Source of the DNA: Acholeplasmataceae bacterium
GTDB taxonomy: Bacteria; Bacillota_I; Bacilli_A; Acholeplasmatales; Acholeplasmataceae
Length of the DNA: 64,000 bases
Direction of reading: 5' to 3'
NCBI GenBank assembly: GCA_007692425.1
Contig: RECG01000016.1
Coordinates: 58,406 to 122,405 of the forward strand
Position 1 is the first letter of the stretch. Every line of letters begins with the position of its first letter. Of the stretch, positions 39,658 to 49,214 are shown one piece after another. Under the pieces are notes generated by a model. The model was not told where the DNA came from and searched no databases. It worked only from the letters and a program-made list of their open reading frames with translations. Position numbers and translations under genes: made by a program.

Positions 39658-40350
39658 ATGAACAACCGGTTTCAGGATCGTGTGCTTTTGTTTTTTAAAT
39701 TTCATCCCGTCACAGGCGTTTTGTTATCCATCAACGCCGTGATGGTTTTTGTCGTGTTATGGGCGGGTGGTTTCACCATTCCCAACCTGATTCGTTACGG
39801 GGCGATCTTTCCACCGTTCATCACCGAGTTTGGTGAGTATTATCGTTTGCTGGCTGCCATGTTTTTACACGGCAGTCTTGTGCATTTCCTCATGAATTCG
39901 TTTGTCCTTTATTATCTAGGTGGTCATTTGGAAAGGCTCGTCGGTCCATTGCGTTATGGCATCTTGTATTTTTTCGCAGGGCTCGTTTCGAGTGTGTTCG
40001 TGGTCTTCTTTGGAGCGGCCAATACGGTGACCATCGGCGCAAGTGGTGCGATCTTCGGTATTATCGGTGGCTTGTTGATGCTGACCTTCTTGCGTCCCAA
40101 GTGGTTTACGGAAGGGGCGATCCGCTCAATCCGGCAATTGATGATCATCAATCTGGTCTTTACCTTTGTCGTCCCTAATATCAGCATACCCGGTCATCTG
40201 GGTGGCCTGATCATGGGTATGGCGCTCTTCTTCATTCTCCTGCCTGACAAGCCTTGGTTTTTCAAACGGCTTGATCAGATGCAGTCGCTTTACCAACCTG
40301 CCAGGACGCGTCGTGATGACGAGGATGAGGATGACATCTTCAAAGCATGA
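39658..40350 (+). CDS. Rhomboid-family intramembrane serine protease
   Basis: 230 aa; GASGAIFGIIGG catalytic Ser motif, HFLMNSFVLYYLGGHLE, GHLGGLIMG His motif. Confidence 0.93.
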   Translation: MNNRFQDRVLLFFKFHPVTGVLLSINAVMVFVVLWAGGFTIPNLIRYGAIFPPFITEFGEYYRLLAAMFLHGSLVHFLMNSFVLYYLGGHLERLVGPLRYGILYFFAGLVSSVFVVFFGAANTVTIGASGAIFGIIGGLLMLTFLRPKWFTEGAIRSIRQLMIINLVFTFVVPNISIPGHLGGLIMGMALFFILLPDKPWFFKRLDQMQSLYQPARTRRDDEDEDDIFKA

Positions 40351-40383
40351 AAAACTCCAGTTTGTCACTGGAGTCTTTTTTTT
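40350..40383. terminator. Intrinsic terminator between convergent rhomboid and ggt genes
   Basis: AAAAACTCCAG-TTTGTCA-CTGGAGTCTTTTTTTT. Confidence 0.85.
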
Positions 40384-41995
40384 ACCAGATGGCCAAGGTG
40401 CCATCTGCCCGTTTTTCGGTTGCACCATAATATCCGCCGCGTTGTTCATCCCTGAAGATGATTTGTCCCCGGCCAAACATGCCCGAGTCTTCATGAATGA
40501 TGATGTCATGGCCGCTTGCTTTGAGTGCTTGGATCTGATCCGTTGGGAAATCAGGTTCGACGATGACACGTTTGCCGTCAAGCCATTGCCAGCGCGGCTG
40601 GTCAAGTGCGCTTTGCGGATCAAGACCTTGATCAATCATGCCTGACAAGACCTGGAGATGTGCCTGGGGTTGCATGAATCCGCCCATGATGCCAAACGGC
40701 CCCATGGGAATGCCATTCTTCGCGAGAAATCCGGGAATGATTGTGTGATAAGGTCGTTTGCCAGGTCCGAGCACATTGGGCGAATGTGGATCAAGTGCGA
40801 AATTATGACCACGGTTGTGTAAAGCGATGCCTGTTCCGGGAACGACAAGTCCGGAACCGAATCCCATGTAATTGCTTTGAATGAGAGACACCATGTTGCC
40901 GTCTTCATCGGCAGTCGCCAGATAGACCGTGCCGTGATCCTTGAATATGCCAGGCGAAGGCACCATGGCTTGATTGGTGATCAGGGCGGCGCGTGAACGG
41001 GCATACGCTTTGTCGAGCAATGCATCAACTGAGACCGTCATGTGTCCGGGATCGGCAACATGGGCATGTCCGTCGGCAAATGCCAGCTTGATGGCTTCGA
41101 TGGCGCGATGATGGTTGACCGTCTGGTCGATGTCGTGGTTGAAATGTTCGATGATGTTCAACGCCATCAATGCAACAATGCCCTGGCCATTGGGAGGAAT
41201 CTCATAGACCTCATGCCCGCGATATGTCGTTTGAATCGGAATGACCCATGAAGGGTTGAAAGCCTTGAGATCGGCGACCCTGATCCAACCGTCATATTGA
41301 CGGCTGAAAGCATCAATCTGCGTTGCCAGAGATCCACGGTAAAAGGAAGCGCCTTGGGAATCAGCAATCGCTTGCAAGGTGCGGGCGTGATCCGGTAACC
41401 GGGTCAAGGTGCCCGCTTCAGGGGATTCGCCATTCGGCGCAAACGTTTCAAACCAATGTTGAAAGCATTCACCTTTCAATTGCTGTTGATAAATCTTCAA
41501 GGCGCGTCGCCAATAGGTCGCCACCACGGGTGACACCAAAAAACCCTTTTTTGCCAAATCGATGGCGGGTCTGAGCACCGCTTCGAAAGGTAGTCTTCCA
41601 AAGCGCTCGGATAATGCCGCCCAGCCCGCGACCGCCCCCGGGACGGTCACGGGATCAAAACCGTAGGCCGGCATGGTGCCCAATCCTTTATTCTTGAGTC
41701 CTTCAAGCGTGATGGCTTTCGGTGCCGGGCCGCTGCTGTTCAAACCCATTAGCTGTTCTCGGTGACAGACGATGGCGAAAAGATCGCCACCAATACCATT
41801 GGAAGTTGGTTCGACTACGGTCAGCGCGGCGGCCATGGCAACCGCGGCATCAATGGCGTTACCGCCTCTTTGTAATGTCAAAAGACCAGCTTCGGCCGCT
41901 TGTGGTTCGCTGGTCGCCACCATGCCACGTTTGGCATGGCGTCTGCTCTTTTGATTATCGACAGCATCGAAACGATGCCTGTTCATAGGGTTCAA
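40382..41995 (-). CDS. ggt: Gamma-glutamyltransferase family protein
   Basis: 537 aa; GMVATSEPQAAEAGLLTLQRGGNAIDAAVA; DHGTVYLATADEDGNMVSLIQSNYMGFGSG autoprocessing region. Confidence 0.92.
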   Translation of the reverse strand: MNPMNRHRFDAVDNQKSRRHAKRGMVATSEPQAAEAGLLTLQRGGNAIDAAVAMAAALTVVEPTSNGIGGDLFAIVCHREQLMGLNSSGPAPKAITLEGLKNKGLGTMPAYGFDPVTVPGAVAGWAALSERFGRLPFEAVLRPAIDLAKKGFLVSPVVATYWRRALKIYQQQLKGECFQHWFETFAPNGESPEAGTLTRLPDHARTLQAIADSQGASFYRGSLATQIDAFSRQYDGWIRVADLKAFNPSWVIPIQTTYRGHEVYEIPPNGQGIVALMALNIIEHFNHDIDQTVNHHRAIEAIKLAFADGHAHVADPGHMTVSVDALLDKAYARSRAALITNQAMVPSPGIFKDHGTVYLATADEDGNMVSLIQSNYMGFGSGLVVPGTGIALHNRGHNFALDPHSPNVLGPGKRPYHTIIPGFLAKNGIPMGPFGIMGGFMQPQAHLQVLSGMIDQGLDPQSALDQPRWQWLDGKRVIVEPDFPTDQIQALKASGHDIIIHEDSGMFGRGQIIFRDEQRGGYYGATEKRADGTLAIW

Positions 41996-42723
41996 ACCTT
42001 TCCAAGCGGTGCGGCATAAACCACAAACTGGTTTTCACCGTCAAGTTTTAGTATCTCATTGACGCGTTCATCATCAAAAGCACCGATGGCGCAGGTGGCA
42101 CAACCAAGCTGATGCGCGACCAGATAAAGATTCTGGCAGACATGTCCGGCATCAATGAATACATAACGATAACCTCTCATCGCGAAACGATGGGTCATCC
42201 GATAGGCATCTGCAACCCAGAACAACGTGACTGCCGCATCCCCGACCATGCTTTGATCACGGCAGGCTTCAACCAATTGGCTGGCAATGTCGGGTGCCGC
42301 TTTGAGCGGCAGCAGTTTGTGTTCCGAAGCGATGTAGCGATAAAGTCCGGACTCGAGTCCGATGACCTTGTTGACAAGTATGATGGTCTCGAACGCGTGC
42401 CGTGCACCGGCCGAGGGCACAGTTCTGAATGTGGCTGTTGTGCCTTTCATCATGCGGATGCCTTGTGTCATGTGAAGCGCATAAGAAAGTTCATCCATCG
42501 TGATGGGCTCTTTCTTGTATGAACGGACACTTTCCCGTCTCAATAACGCTTCTTTCAAGGACATGTCGGGCAAGACTGCCTTGAGTGGGTTGGGCAAGTC
42601 GATGGTTTTGCCTTCATAAGGCATTTCCAAAGGTGGTTGAGGCAAACCCTTCTTTAAGTCCGATTCACCCGTGTGCCGATACGATGATGCCTCTAAAAAT
42701 TGTAAACCAATATGCTTTTTCAT
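41992..42723 (-). CDS. SagB/ThcOx-type nitroreductase-fold oxidoreductase
   Basis: LKEALLRRESVRSYKKEPITMDELSYALHMTQGIR...RTVPSAGARHAFE; start ATG 42723 with GAGGTG. Confidence 0.85.
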   Translation of the reverse strand: MKKHIGLQFLEASSYRHTGESDLKKGLPQPPLEMPYEGKTIDLPNPLKAVLPDMSLKEALLRRESVRSYKKEPITMDELSYALHMTQGIRMMKGTTATFRTVPSAGARHAFETIILVNKVIGLESGLYRYIASEHKLLPLKAAPDIASQLVEACRDQSMVGDAAVTLFWVADAYRMTHRFAMRGYRYVFIDAGHVCQNLYLVAHQLGCATCAIGAFDDERVNEILKLDGENQFVVYAAPLGKV

Positions 42724-42892
42724 CGCTTTCACCTCGTTTCTCTTGCTTCTATTATATCACGATTCAAGTCGCAGGTAGAAACAGCCTCTCACAATCCAAT
42801 ATGACAAAGCACCCGGTTTTGCAGGTCTGTTCAACCCTTTGAGCTTGTTGCGAAAAAAAACCGACCTGCGTGGTCGGTTGATTGTCATGGTT

Positions 42893-43237
42893 CTATTTCA
42901 TATATCTGCCACTACCGTCTTTATTGATGATTTTCAACAAAATCAAGATGCCTTCGACCAACCCCCAGACAAACATCGCAATCGGTCCGTAAGGGTGGAG
43001 CAAAAACAACACGATGACGAAGAGAATCATTTGGATCGAGCCCTTGACATAGTGTGCAAGATAGAAATTGTGAATGCCCACAGCCCCGAAGGTGATGGCC
43101 ACCAATCCGGCAATCAGCCTCGATCTTGCCAACGGATCGTCATCAATGACTTTTTCCGGATTTAGCGGGGCGTGGCAATGCAGACAAATGACGGCGGCAT
43201 CGAGATTCTCACGGCCGCATTTCGGACAATACATCAT
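42893..43237 (-). CDS. Zinc-ribbon TM2-domain membrane protein
   Basis: 114 aa; CPKCGRENLDAAVICLHCH then GAVGIHNFYLAHYVKGSIQ typical TM2. Confidence 0.85.
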   Translation of the reverse strand: MMYCPKCGRENLDAAVICLHCHAPLNPEKVIDDDPLARSRLIAGLVAITFGAVGIHNFYLAHYVKGSIQMILFVIVLFLLHPYGPIAMFVWGLVEGILILLKIINKDGSGRYMK

Positions 43238-43465
43238 ATCCCTCCCTCATGTACTGACGACATATCATGTTGTCATTATTATAGCATCAATCAATCTTTC
43301 AAACAAGGCGGTCTTGTCATTTGAACATTGTCTTTGCGCCATCAACCATGTCAATTGTTGAAAATATTTGTCTCTCCAATCCATGTATGTGATAGAATAT
43401 GGTTGATATCTCAACACCTTGCATAAGCACCGATGAGAGCGGTGTTTGCTAATTGGAGATGGGCC

Positions 43466-44155
43466 ATGACTTGTACAGAATGTGGACTGCCGATCACCCG
43501 GCAACAGCGACATTGCCCGCATTGCGGCAATGCCAATCTTTTTTATTCAGCCAGTGCGGAAGCGTCTCAGACGAAAACGGTGCGTCCTTCAAAGAAAGAT
43601 ACCCGCAAGGACGGTCTCTTTTATGCGTTGATCGTCGCGGTGGTTTTATCCGTGGTTGTCACCGTTGTCGTCACGAATCTCGCTTCAAGAATCATGACCA
43701 ATTATCCCTTTGACTTTTTGGAACCTCCAACCTTTGACCATGCCGTCGCGATCACCCCGGGGTCCAGTAGGCTGGTCAACATCACGACGCCTTCGACCTA
43801 TGTAGTATTTGCCTTCACGCCGACCGTGAGTGGTCAATATGTCCTTCATACGGAGACGGACGGCCATGATCCGTATGTGGTGCTTTTTGATGCCGATGGC
43901 AACAGGCTTGCCGACCATGATGACCAGGCTTCTGATTATAATTTCCGGCTGGTTTATGATTACACGGCCGGACAGACCTATTATTTTGTCATCTTGATGA
44001 GTCCTTGGCAATCAGCTGGTTTCCCTGATACAGGTGCGTTTTATGTCTATTTGTCTGGTGCAACCCTCTCAATGATGTCTGGTCACCATGACCGATTGAA
44101 TCATGTCCGCCAACCCATGCCCTTTCCTTTTGAAATCGGGGAGGTGTGTGCATGA
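43466..44155 (+). CDS. Zinc-ribbon, single-TM protein with C-terminal beta-rich (PPC-like) domain
   Basis: CTECGLPITRQQRHCPHCG, one TM segment, then SGQYVLHTETDGHDPYVVLFDADG...AGQTYYFVI. Start at 43466 chosen to begin at the zinc ribbon. Confidence 0.65.
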   Translation: MTCTECGLPITRQQRHCPHCGNANLFYSASAEASQTKTVRPSKKDTRKDGLFYALIVAVVLSVVVTVVVTNLASRIMTNYPFDFLEPPTFDHAVAITPGSSRLVNITTPSTYVVFAFTPTVSGQYVLHTETDGHDPYVVLFDADGNRLADHDDQASDYNFRLVYDYTAGQTYYFVILMSPWQSAGFPDTGAFYVYLSGATLSMMSGHHDRLNHVRQPMPFPFEIGEVCA

Positions 44156-44463
44156 AGTATTGTCAACATTGCGGCAGGCAGGTCGATGTCAATGCCTTGT
44201 CTTGTCCATCGTGTGGTTATGCTTTTGAAAGACAGCCCCAACATGTGGCGGCCACATCATCAGACGGCCATAGTTTCGGTTATGCCTTGCTTGGTTTCAT
44301 TTTCCCCTTGCTCGGTTTTATCTTGTATCTGCTTTGGCGACATCCTTATCCGCTGAGGGCCGGTTCGACCGGCCGAGGCGTGTTGACCAGGTTGGTGTTT
44401 TACATCGCAGGCATGATTCTGATCATTGTCTTTCTCACTTCTTCCTTCTCAGAATATTTGTGA
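44152..44463 (+). CDS. Zinc-ribbon small membrane protein
   Basis: CQHCGRQVDVNALSCPSCGYAF plus two TM segments; ATGA overlap with the preceding gene. Confidence 0.7.
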   Translation: MKYCQHCGRQVDVNALSCPSCGYAFERQPQHVAATSSDGHSFGYALLGFIFPLLGFILYLLWRHPYPLRAGSTGRGVLTRLVFYIAGMILIIVFLTSSFSEYL

Positions 44464-44528
44464 TGAGTCCAAAAAAGAAGCTTTCGTCAGCTTCTTTTTT
44501 TAGGTTCGGTCCATATTGGGTAATCTGA

Positions 44529-45206
44529 TCAATCCGTCTGTGTTTGTTGGCGTTTGGCAATGGTCAGGATGACCCCGAGCGCAATCGATAAATAAGCGGC
44601 CATCAAGACGCGGAACTGAGGTGGCAACAAAAAGGTGATCGTGTGGGCGGGAATCCAAAACAAGGGAATCGTTTTGAAGACCACGAAACGAAAGAAATAT
44701 GTCCAGTCGATATGGGTGATGACGGTCTCCACTTTGATATGTCGTAATGATGTCAAACGTCCGCCGGTAAGTTCAATACAAGTGTCCGTGATACGGTGCA
44801 AGATCATGAACGAAGGCGCGAAGACAACATTGATCAACAGACTGGTTAAAAAGGCCGTCAGCAACATCGCAGCCCATCCTGTACCACTGATGACCGGCAA
44901 CAATCCGGCCTGTTGCAAATCGGTGACACCGGCCGAAAACAAGGGAAACATCAGCACGAACACCATGCCAAGCAATCCCCATACGATAAATTTCATGGCC
45001 ATGCCGATTCCCGCGAAGTAAGCGCCCTGACGCATCCGGTTGACCAAGAGTTCACCCATCGTTGCCAGAATCGCGGTCTTGGTGAAACCCATCAGATAGG
45101 GGTTTTGCGTGGTGGCGAAGACAAACAGGTTTCGGGTTGCCGGAACGGCGATGAATGCACTGATTGCCATGATGATGGCAATCCAGATCAAATCCTTCAG
45201 TTGCAT
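44529..45206 (-). CDS. Polytopic membrane protein, unknown function
   Basis: 225 aa, several hydrophobic segments; AAAGGACAGG SD. Confidence 0.65.
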   Translation of the reverse strand: MQLKDLIWIAIIMAISAFIAVPATRNLFVFATTQNPYLMGFTKTAILATMGELLVNRMRQGAYFAGIGMAMKFIVWGLLGMVFVLMFPLFSAGVTDLQQAGLLPVISGTGWAAMLLTAFLTSLLINVVFAPSFMILHRITDTCIELTGGRLTSLRHIKVETVITHIDWTYFFRFVVFKTIPLFWIPAHTITFLLPPQFRVLMAAYLSIALGVILTIAKRQQTQTD

Positions 45207-45217
45207 GTTCCTGTCCT

Positions 45218-45257
45218 TTCAAAAAAGGTTGTCGTCATGACGGACAACCTTTTTGCT
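45218..45257 (-). terminator. Strong hairpin/terminator just upstream of the 44529-45206 gene RBS
   Basis: Minus-strand AAAAAGGTTGTCCGTCATGACGACAACCTTTTTT. Confidence 0.7.
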
Positions 45258-45282
45258 CATGTGTCATGGCTGGTTGATCGGG

Positions 45283-45543
45283 TCAAATGTTCTTGATGGC
45301 CGACAACACCGGTTCCAGTTCTTCAAGAATCTTGTGAAAACGCTCGTCTTCGGTATCGCCATAGTGTTGATAGTTTTTAAGGCTGATGACCAGGCCATGT
45401 ACCTGATCAAGTTTTTTCATCAAGACCTTGTTCTTGTTGATTTCGATTTCATTGATGGCGCGCTCAAATTGACGTTCATTGATGAAATCCCATGATTGCA
45501 TCAATTCCAGTGACTCCACGGCATATCGCTTGCGGAAATACAT
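45283..45543 (-). CDS. Small hypothetical protein
   Basis: 86 aa, plausible charged/helical composition; isolated ORF without overlapping alternative of better quality. Confidence 0.5.
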   Translation of the reverse strand: MYFRKRYAVESLELMQSWDFINERQFERAINEIEINKNKVLMKKLDQVHGLVISLKNYQHYGDTEDERFHKILEELEPVLSAIKNI

Positions 45544-45669
45544 CGACTTGTCCTCCCTTGATCAGAATGGCATCGGGCAGGGTCGATCAGGCGTCTGGTT
45601 CGTGCAATCGTCAGGGTTGTCGGCAACGCCTGATGACTTGACTTCTTGTCTGTCTATATTATAGCATAT

Positions 45670-48600
45670 TTACGATTTTGCTTTTTTATTGATGTGTGCC
45701 TGCTTGTCTGTCGCTTCAAACCAGATATCGATGGTGATGACGGTATCTTTTGACCTGAGCATGTTTTTGGGAATGCGATGACCCTTCATCCCATATCGGT
45801 TGGTCATGGAGATGAACGTCACCAGTCGCCCATCAATCATGACTTTGATCGGACCTTCATGATATTGGATGCGCAGCGGATGACCACGGTACATGAAATC
45901 GATGACAAGACCATCAAGCGCACGAGGAACAGAAGGCCGGATGAAAAGATCGTCGGCATGGATGCGAATACCCAGGGCATGCCAGATCCAATAACCGATG
46001 AAAATGCCGGGGCCGCTTGAATACAAGCGCCATCCGCCTTTGACGGGAATGGCAGATTCTTTGATGAGACCAAAACCTAGACGGGCATGTTCACGCGTGG
46101 CGAAATCGGCATCCGAACTGCTGAAATAGACGTTGCTTTGTCGCAGTACTGCGTGTCTGACCTTTTGGTTGAGCAGGATCGGCATGATTTTAAACATGTC
46201 TTCGTAGGCGACATCGGCTTTATTGATGTTGGCCATCGCCTCAAGATAGCGAATATGTGCATGGACGTACTGGAGTCCGATTTCACGTCCGAAGTTTGCA
46301 GCAGTCTCGGCTCTTGAAAAATATGTCTTTTGACCGTGGTGGTACTTGACCGGTGCGTCCATGAGACGGACACCGTCAGGATGATTTAGATGTTGATCAA
46401 TGATGTCAATCTGGGTGTCCAGCAGTTCCGGTGGTGTCAATTCAGCGATCATCGCCCGAACCAACGGCAAAAGACGATAGCGGAGGCCAGTCGTCTTGTC
46501 CCGGGGATGAAGCAGGTATTTCTTGGCTGATTCAAAGATGACAAATCCTGCCGGAATGTCGTCTTTGAGTATATGGGCGTGATAATCATCTTTGATGGCA
46601 TCGGCCAACTGTCTTGCCTCTACTGCCTGGTCTTGATGTGTTTCAGCCAAGACAGCGGCGAGATCACGAATGGTCTCATAAAGCAGGGCGGTTGTCCATC
46701 CACTGACCATTTTGGTTGTCCATGCCGGATTGGCCGGCTGAAGGGTGTCATCCCAGTCGCCGCCTCCATAAGCCGGCAAATGAGTGCCTGCAATGACGTT
46801 TGATTTGATGGCGTCGATTTGATGCTCGATATGATGCAAGAGCGTATGAGGATTGCCGAAATCGTTGTCCTTGATGATGAAATATGGAATGGTTTCTTCC
46901 AAGATGGAAAAATCGTTTGTGGCAGACAAATAGCGAACCAGGGCACGCAAAGGCCAGATGATGATATCGCCATGTGAATGATGTGATTGGATGGTATGAT
47001 ATTGTTCTGCCATGAACCATTGTGGAAAATCACCGGTTTCAAGAAACTGGCGTTTGTATACTTTTAGCAAAATGTCACGAACGATGTCCATGCGCTGGAT
47101 GGCCATGAAACATTCAATCGGTCCTTGACAAACATCGCGGGTGCCCCAGGCGGCACCATTGAATTGCTCAAGTCCATGAGGAGAGGCATAATGGACCATG
47201 GCGTTCTGGGCATACCAAAACAACTGGGTGTCCAGCTGGTCGAGACGTGATTGTTCAGTAGGATGCTTCATTGACAAGAGCGGACTCAAGGTGGTATAAA
47301 ATCTGGTTCCTTCTTGATTCGCGATGTCATAAGTAGCAGAGTTGAGCGGTTCAAAACGGTCTTCCAAAGTCGCTTGGATATCGAGGCGGATGTTGTCGGA
47401 TCTCGCAAACCTCATAATCAAAAGACCGTGTTGGCTGGTGCAGCCGAACGCGTCTTCCTCACTGACGGATTGCCAGTCTTGAGAACTGCTGATCCGGTAC
47501 TTCATACGCGGATAGTGTGCAGCGGCCATGGCTTCTTTCGGGACAAAGATGGTGATGTCCCGTTCTGTGACACGGGTAGGAATGTCATACATGTATGGAT
47601 GTTGTCCCATGACGAGTTGACACGTCACGATGAATTCATAGGTGCGGCCTTCAAGTGATTCGATGGTGAGCGTCTGCTGGATGCTGTCCGCCATGGCAAA
47701 CACATCAATCAGGATGACATCACCAGAAATGATATACACCCACCTTGCAGTATGTGAGCCCATGTCGTAGTAACTGGGCATGCCAAGCAGGCGGTAGATG
47801 CCTTCGAGTTTGACATAAATGCGCAGACCTGCTGTTTTAAACAAGTCTTGTGCACTACGTAAACTGCTGATCAGTTTGTGTTGCTGGTTGTTGCCAAGGG
47901 CGACATGTGATGCGAACAGACCGGTCATGAAATGGGTGACGGTCATGACGCGCTCGCCGGCCTGCAACACGTCGCCATGAACAATGATCTGTCCGTGGGG
48001 ACGTTTGACAAGGACTTCTTTGCGGTTCAAGACGACATGGTGGTGACGACGCGTGAAAAAACTTAACATGAGACCGTCGCGTGATTCGATATGCTGAAAC
48101 GATGCATACATCTCCTTGAAATGTCGCTCATCCGGGCTGCGGCCGTTGATTCTGCGTTTTACATCAAGCATGTGTGCGTCGGTGCCGGATATGGGTACTT
48201 GGTGCCATGCTTCATTCTTGGCGGTCAGCTTGATAGGCCGTGGTTTGGTGATGATATCAGGATGATCGGCGACGTAATGGCCGTAAAAGACGATGTCATG
48301 CGTCTGATCCAGTTTAAACCGGTTGGTTTGAAGAGCGAGATAAGTGAATTCGTATTGTTCGATAAAATTAGCCAAATGGTCTTCTTCCATGATATCCGGT
48401 TGTCCGGTTTCCTTGACGGACAAACCGAAGAATTGAAATCCGTCGGTTGAAAAGGCCCTTGTTGTTTGTTTACAGCCGATTTGCACCAATTGTGCTCTTC
48501 CTTCATTTTGTCGGGCGCACAGCGTATAGCCGCCATCGTGTTCAAATGCCTTGATATCGACATATTGGGCGTTATACGCCTCATTGTTCAATATCGCATG

Positions 48601-48996
48601 TTCGTGATTGATACCGATGTCTTGGCCATACATCAGATCGACGATCCGGGCTGTTGGCGCCTCCAGTTTGACTGCATATGTCCAAGTGAAAGCATCCAGG
48701 CGCATGACCACCTGGTATTTGATGTTTTCAAATCTTCCTTGATAGATGACGTGGTCATCATGGATCTGGACATCACTATTGGATTTGACACCGAGCAACG
48801 GTGTGAAGTGGATCTTGCTGTTGTCATGTACGCGAAGGTAAATATTCGCAGGCATGCCATCGATGCTGTTGCCTTTGAATAAATTGATTTGATCATGCTC
48901 GAAGCGAATGTCATAGACATCACCGAATTCTAAAAAGCGGAATGTTAATCCGCCTTGTTTCATGGTGGTCAAAAGTGGTTGATTTTTGATGCTCAT
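45670..48996 (-). CDS. GH94-like phosphorylase, closest in architecture to 1,2-beta-oligoglucan phosphorylase
   Basis: 1108 aa; FNGAAWGTRDVCQGPIECFMA, YGGGDWDDTLQPANPAW, PVKGGWRLYSSGPGIFIGYWIWHALGIR. Confidence 0.65.
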   Translation of the reverse strand: MSIKNQPLLTTMKQGGLTFRFLEFGDVYDIRFEHDQINLFKGNSIDGMPANIYLRVHDNSKIHFTPLLGVKSNSDVQIHDDHVIYQGRFENIKYQVVMRLDAFTWTYAVKLEAPTARIVDLMYGQDIGINHEHAILNNEAYNAQYVDIKAFEHDGGYTLCARQNEGRAQLVQIGCKQTTRAFSTDGFQFFGLSVKETGQPDIMEEDHLANFIEQYEFTYLALQTNRFKLDQTHDIVFYGHYVADHPDIITKPRPIKLTAKNEAWHQVPISGTDAHMLDVKRRINGRSPDERHFKEMYASFQHIESRDGLMLSFFTRRHHHVVLNRKEVLVKRPHGQIIVHGDVLQAGERVMTVTHFMTGLFASHVALGNNQQHKLISSLRSAQDLFKTAGLRIYVKLEGIYRLLGMPSYYDMGSHTARWVYIISGDVILIDVFAMADSIQQTLTIESLEGRTYEFIVTCQLVMGQHPYMYDIPTRVTERDITIFVPKEAMAAAHYPRMKYRISSSQDWQSVSEEDAFGCTSQHGLLIMRFARSDNIRLDIQATLEDRFEPLNSATYDIANQEGTRFYTTLSPLLSMKHPTEQSRLDQLDTQLFWYAQNAMVHYASPHGLEQFNGAAWGTRDVCQGPIECFMAIQRMDIVRDILLKVYKRQFLETGDFPQWFMAEQYHTIQSHHSHGDIIIWPLRALVRYLSATNDFSILEETIPYFIIKDNDFGNPHTLLHHIEHQIDAIKSNVIAGTHLPAYGGGDWDDTLQPANPAWTTKMVSGWTTALLYETIRDLAAVLAETHQDQAVEARQLADAIKDDYHAHILKDDIPAGFVIFESAKKYLLHPRDKTTGLRYRLLPLVRAMIAELTPPELLDTQIDIIDQHLNHPDGVRLMDAPVKYHHGQKTYFSRAETAANFGREIGLQYVHAHIRYLEAMANINKADVAYEDMFKIMPILLNQKVRHAVLRQSNVYFSSSDADFATREHARLGFGLIKESAIPVKGGWRLYSSGPGIFIGYWIWHALGIRIHADDLFIRPSVPRALDGLVIDFMYRGHPLRIQYHEGPIKVMIDGRLVTFISMTNRYGMKGHRIPKNMLRSKDTVITIDIWFEATDKQAHINKKAKS

Positions 48997-49214
48997 GCCA
49001 TCCTCCTCATGCGTGCCTCATCTAAGGGTCATTTTGCCATGATTTACCTTTATTATACCATTTTCTAACAAAGATGCGTGTGGTTCTTTTGCTGAATTCT
49101 TTGTTGGATTAAAGGCTTGGGCATCGAGGACGCCCGATAAGGTGATACATCCATCAAGATGGGTCCATGATATAATGGACATATATCACATTCGATATCA
49201 AGAGGTGGTGATTC

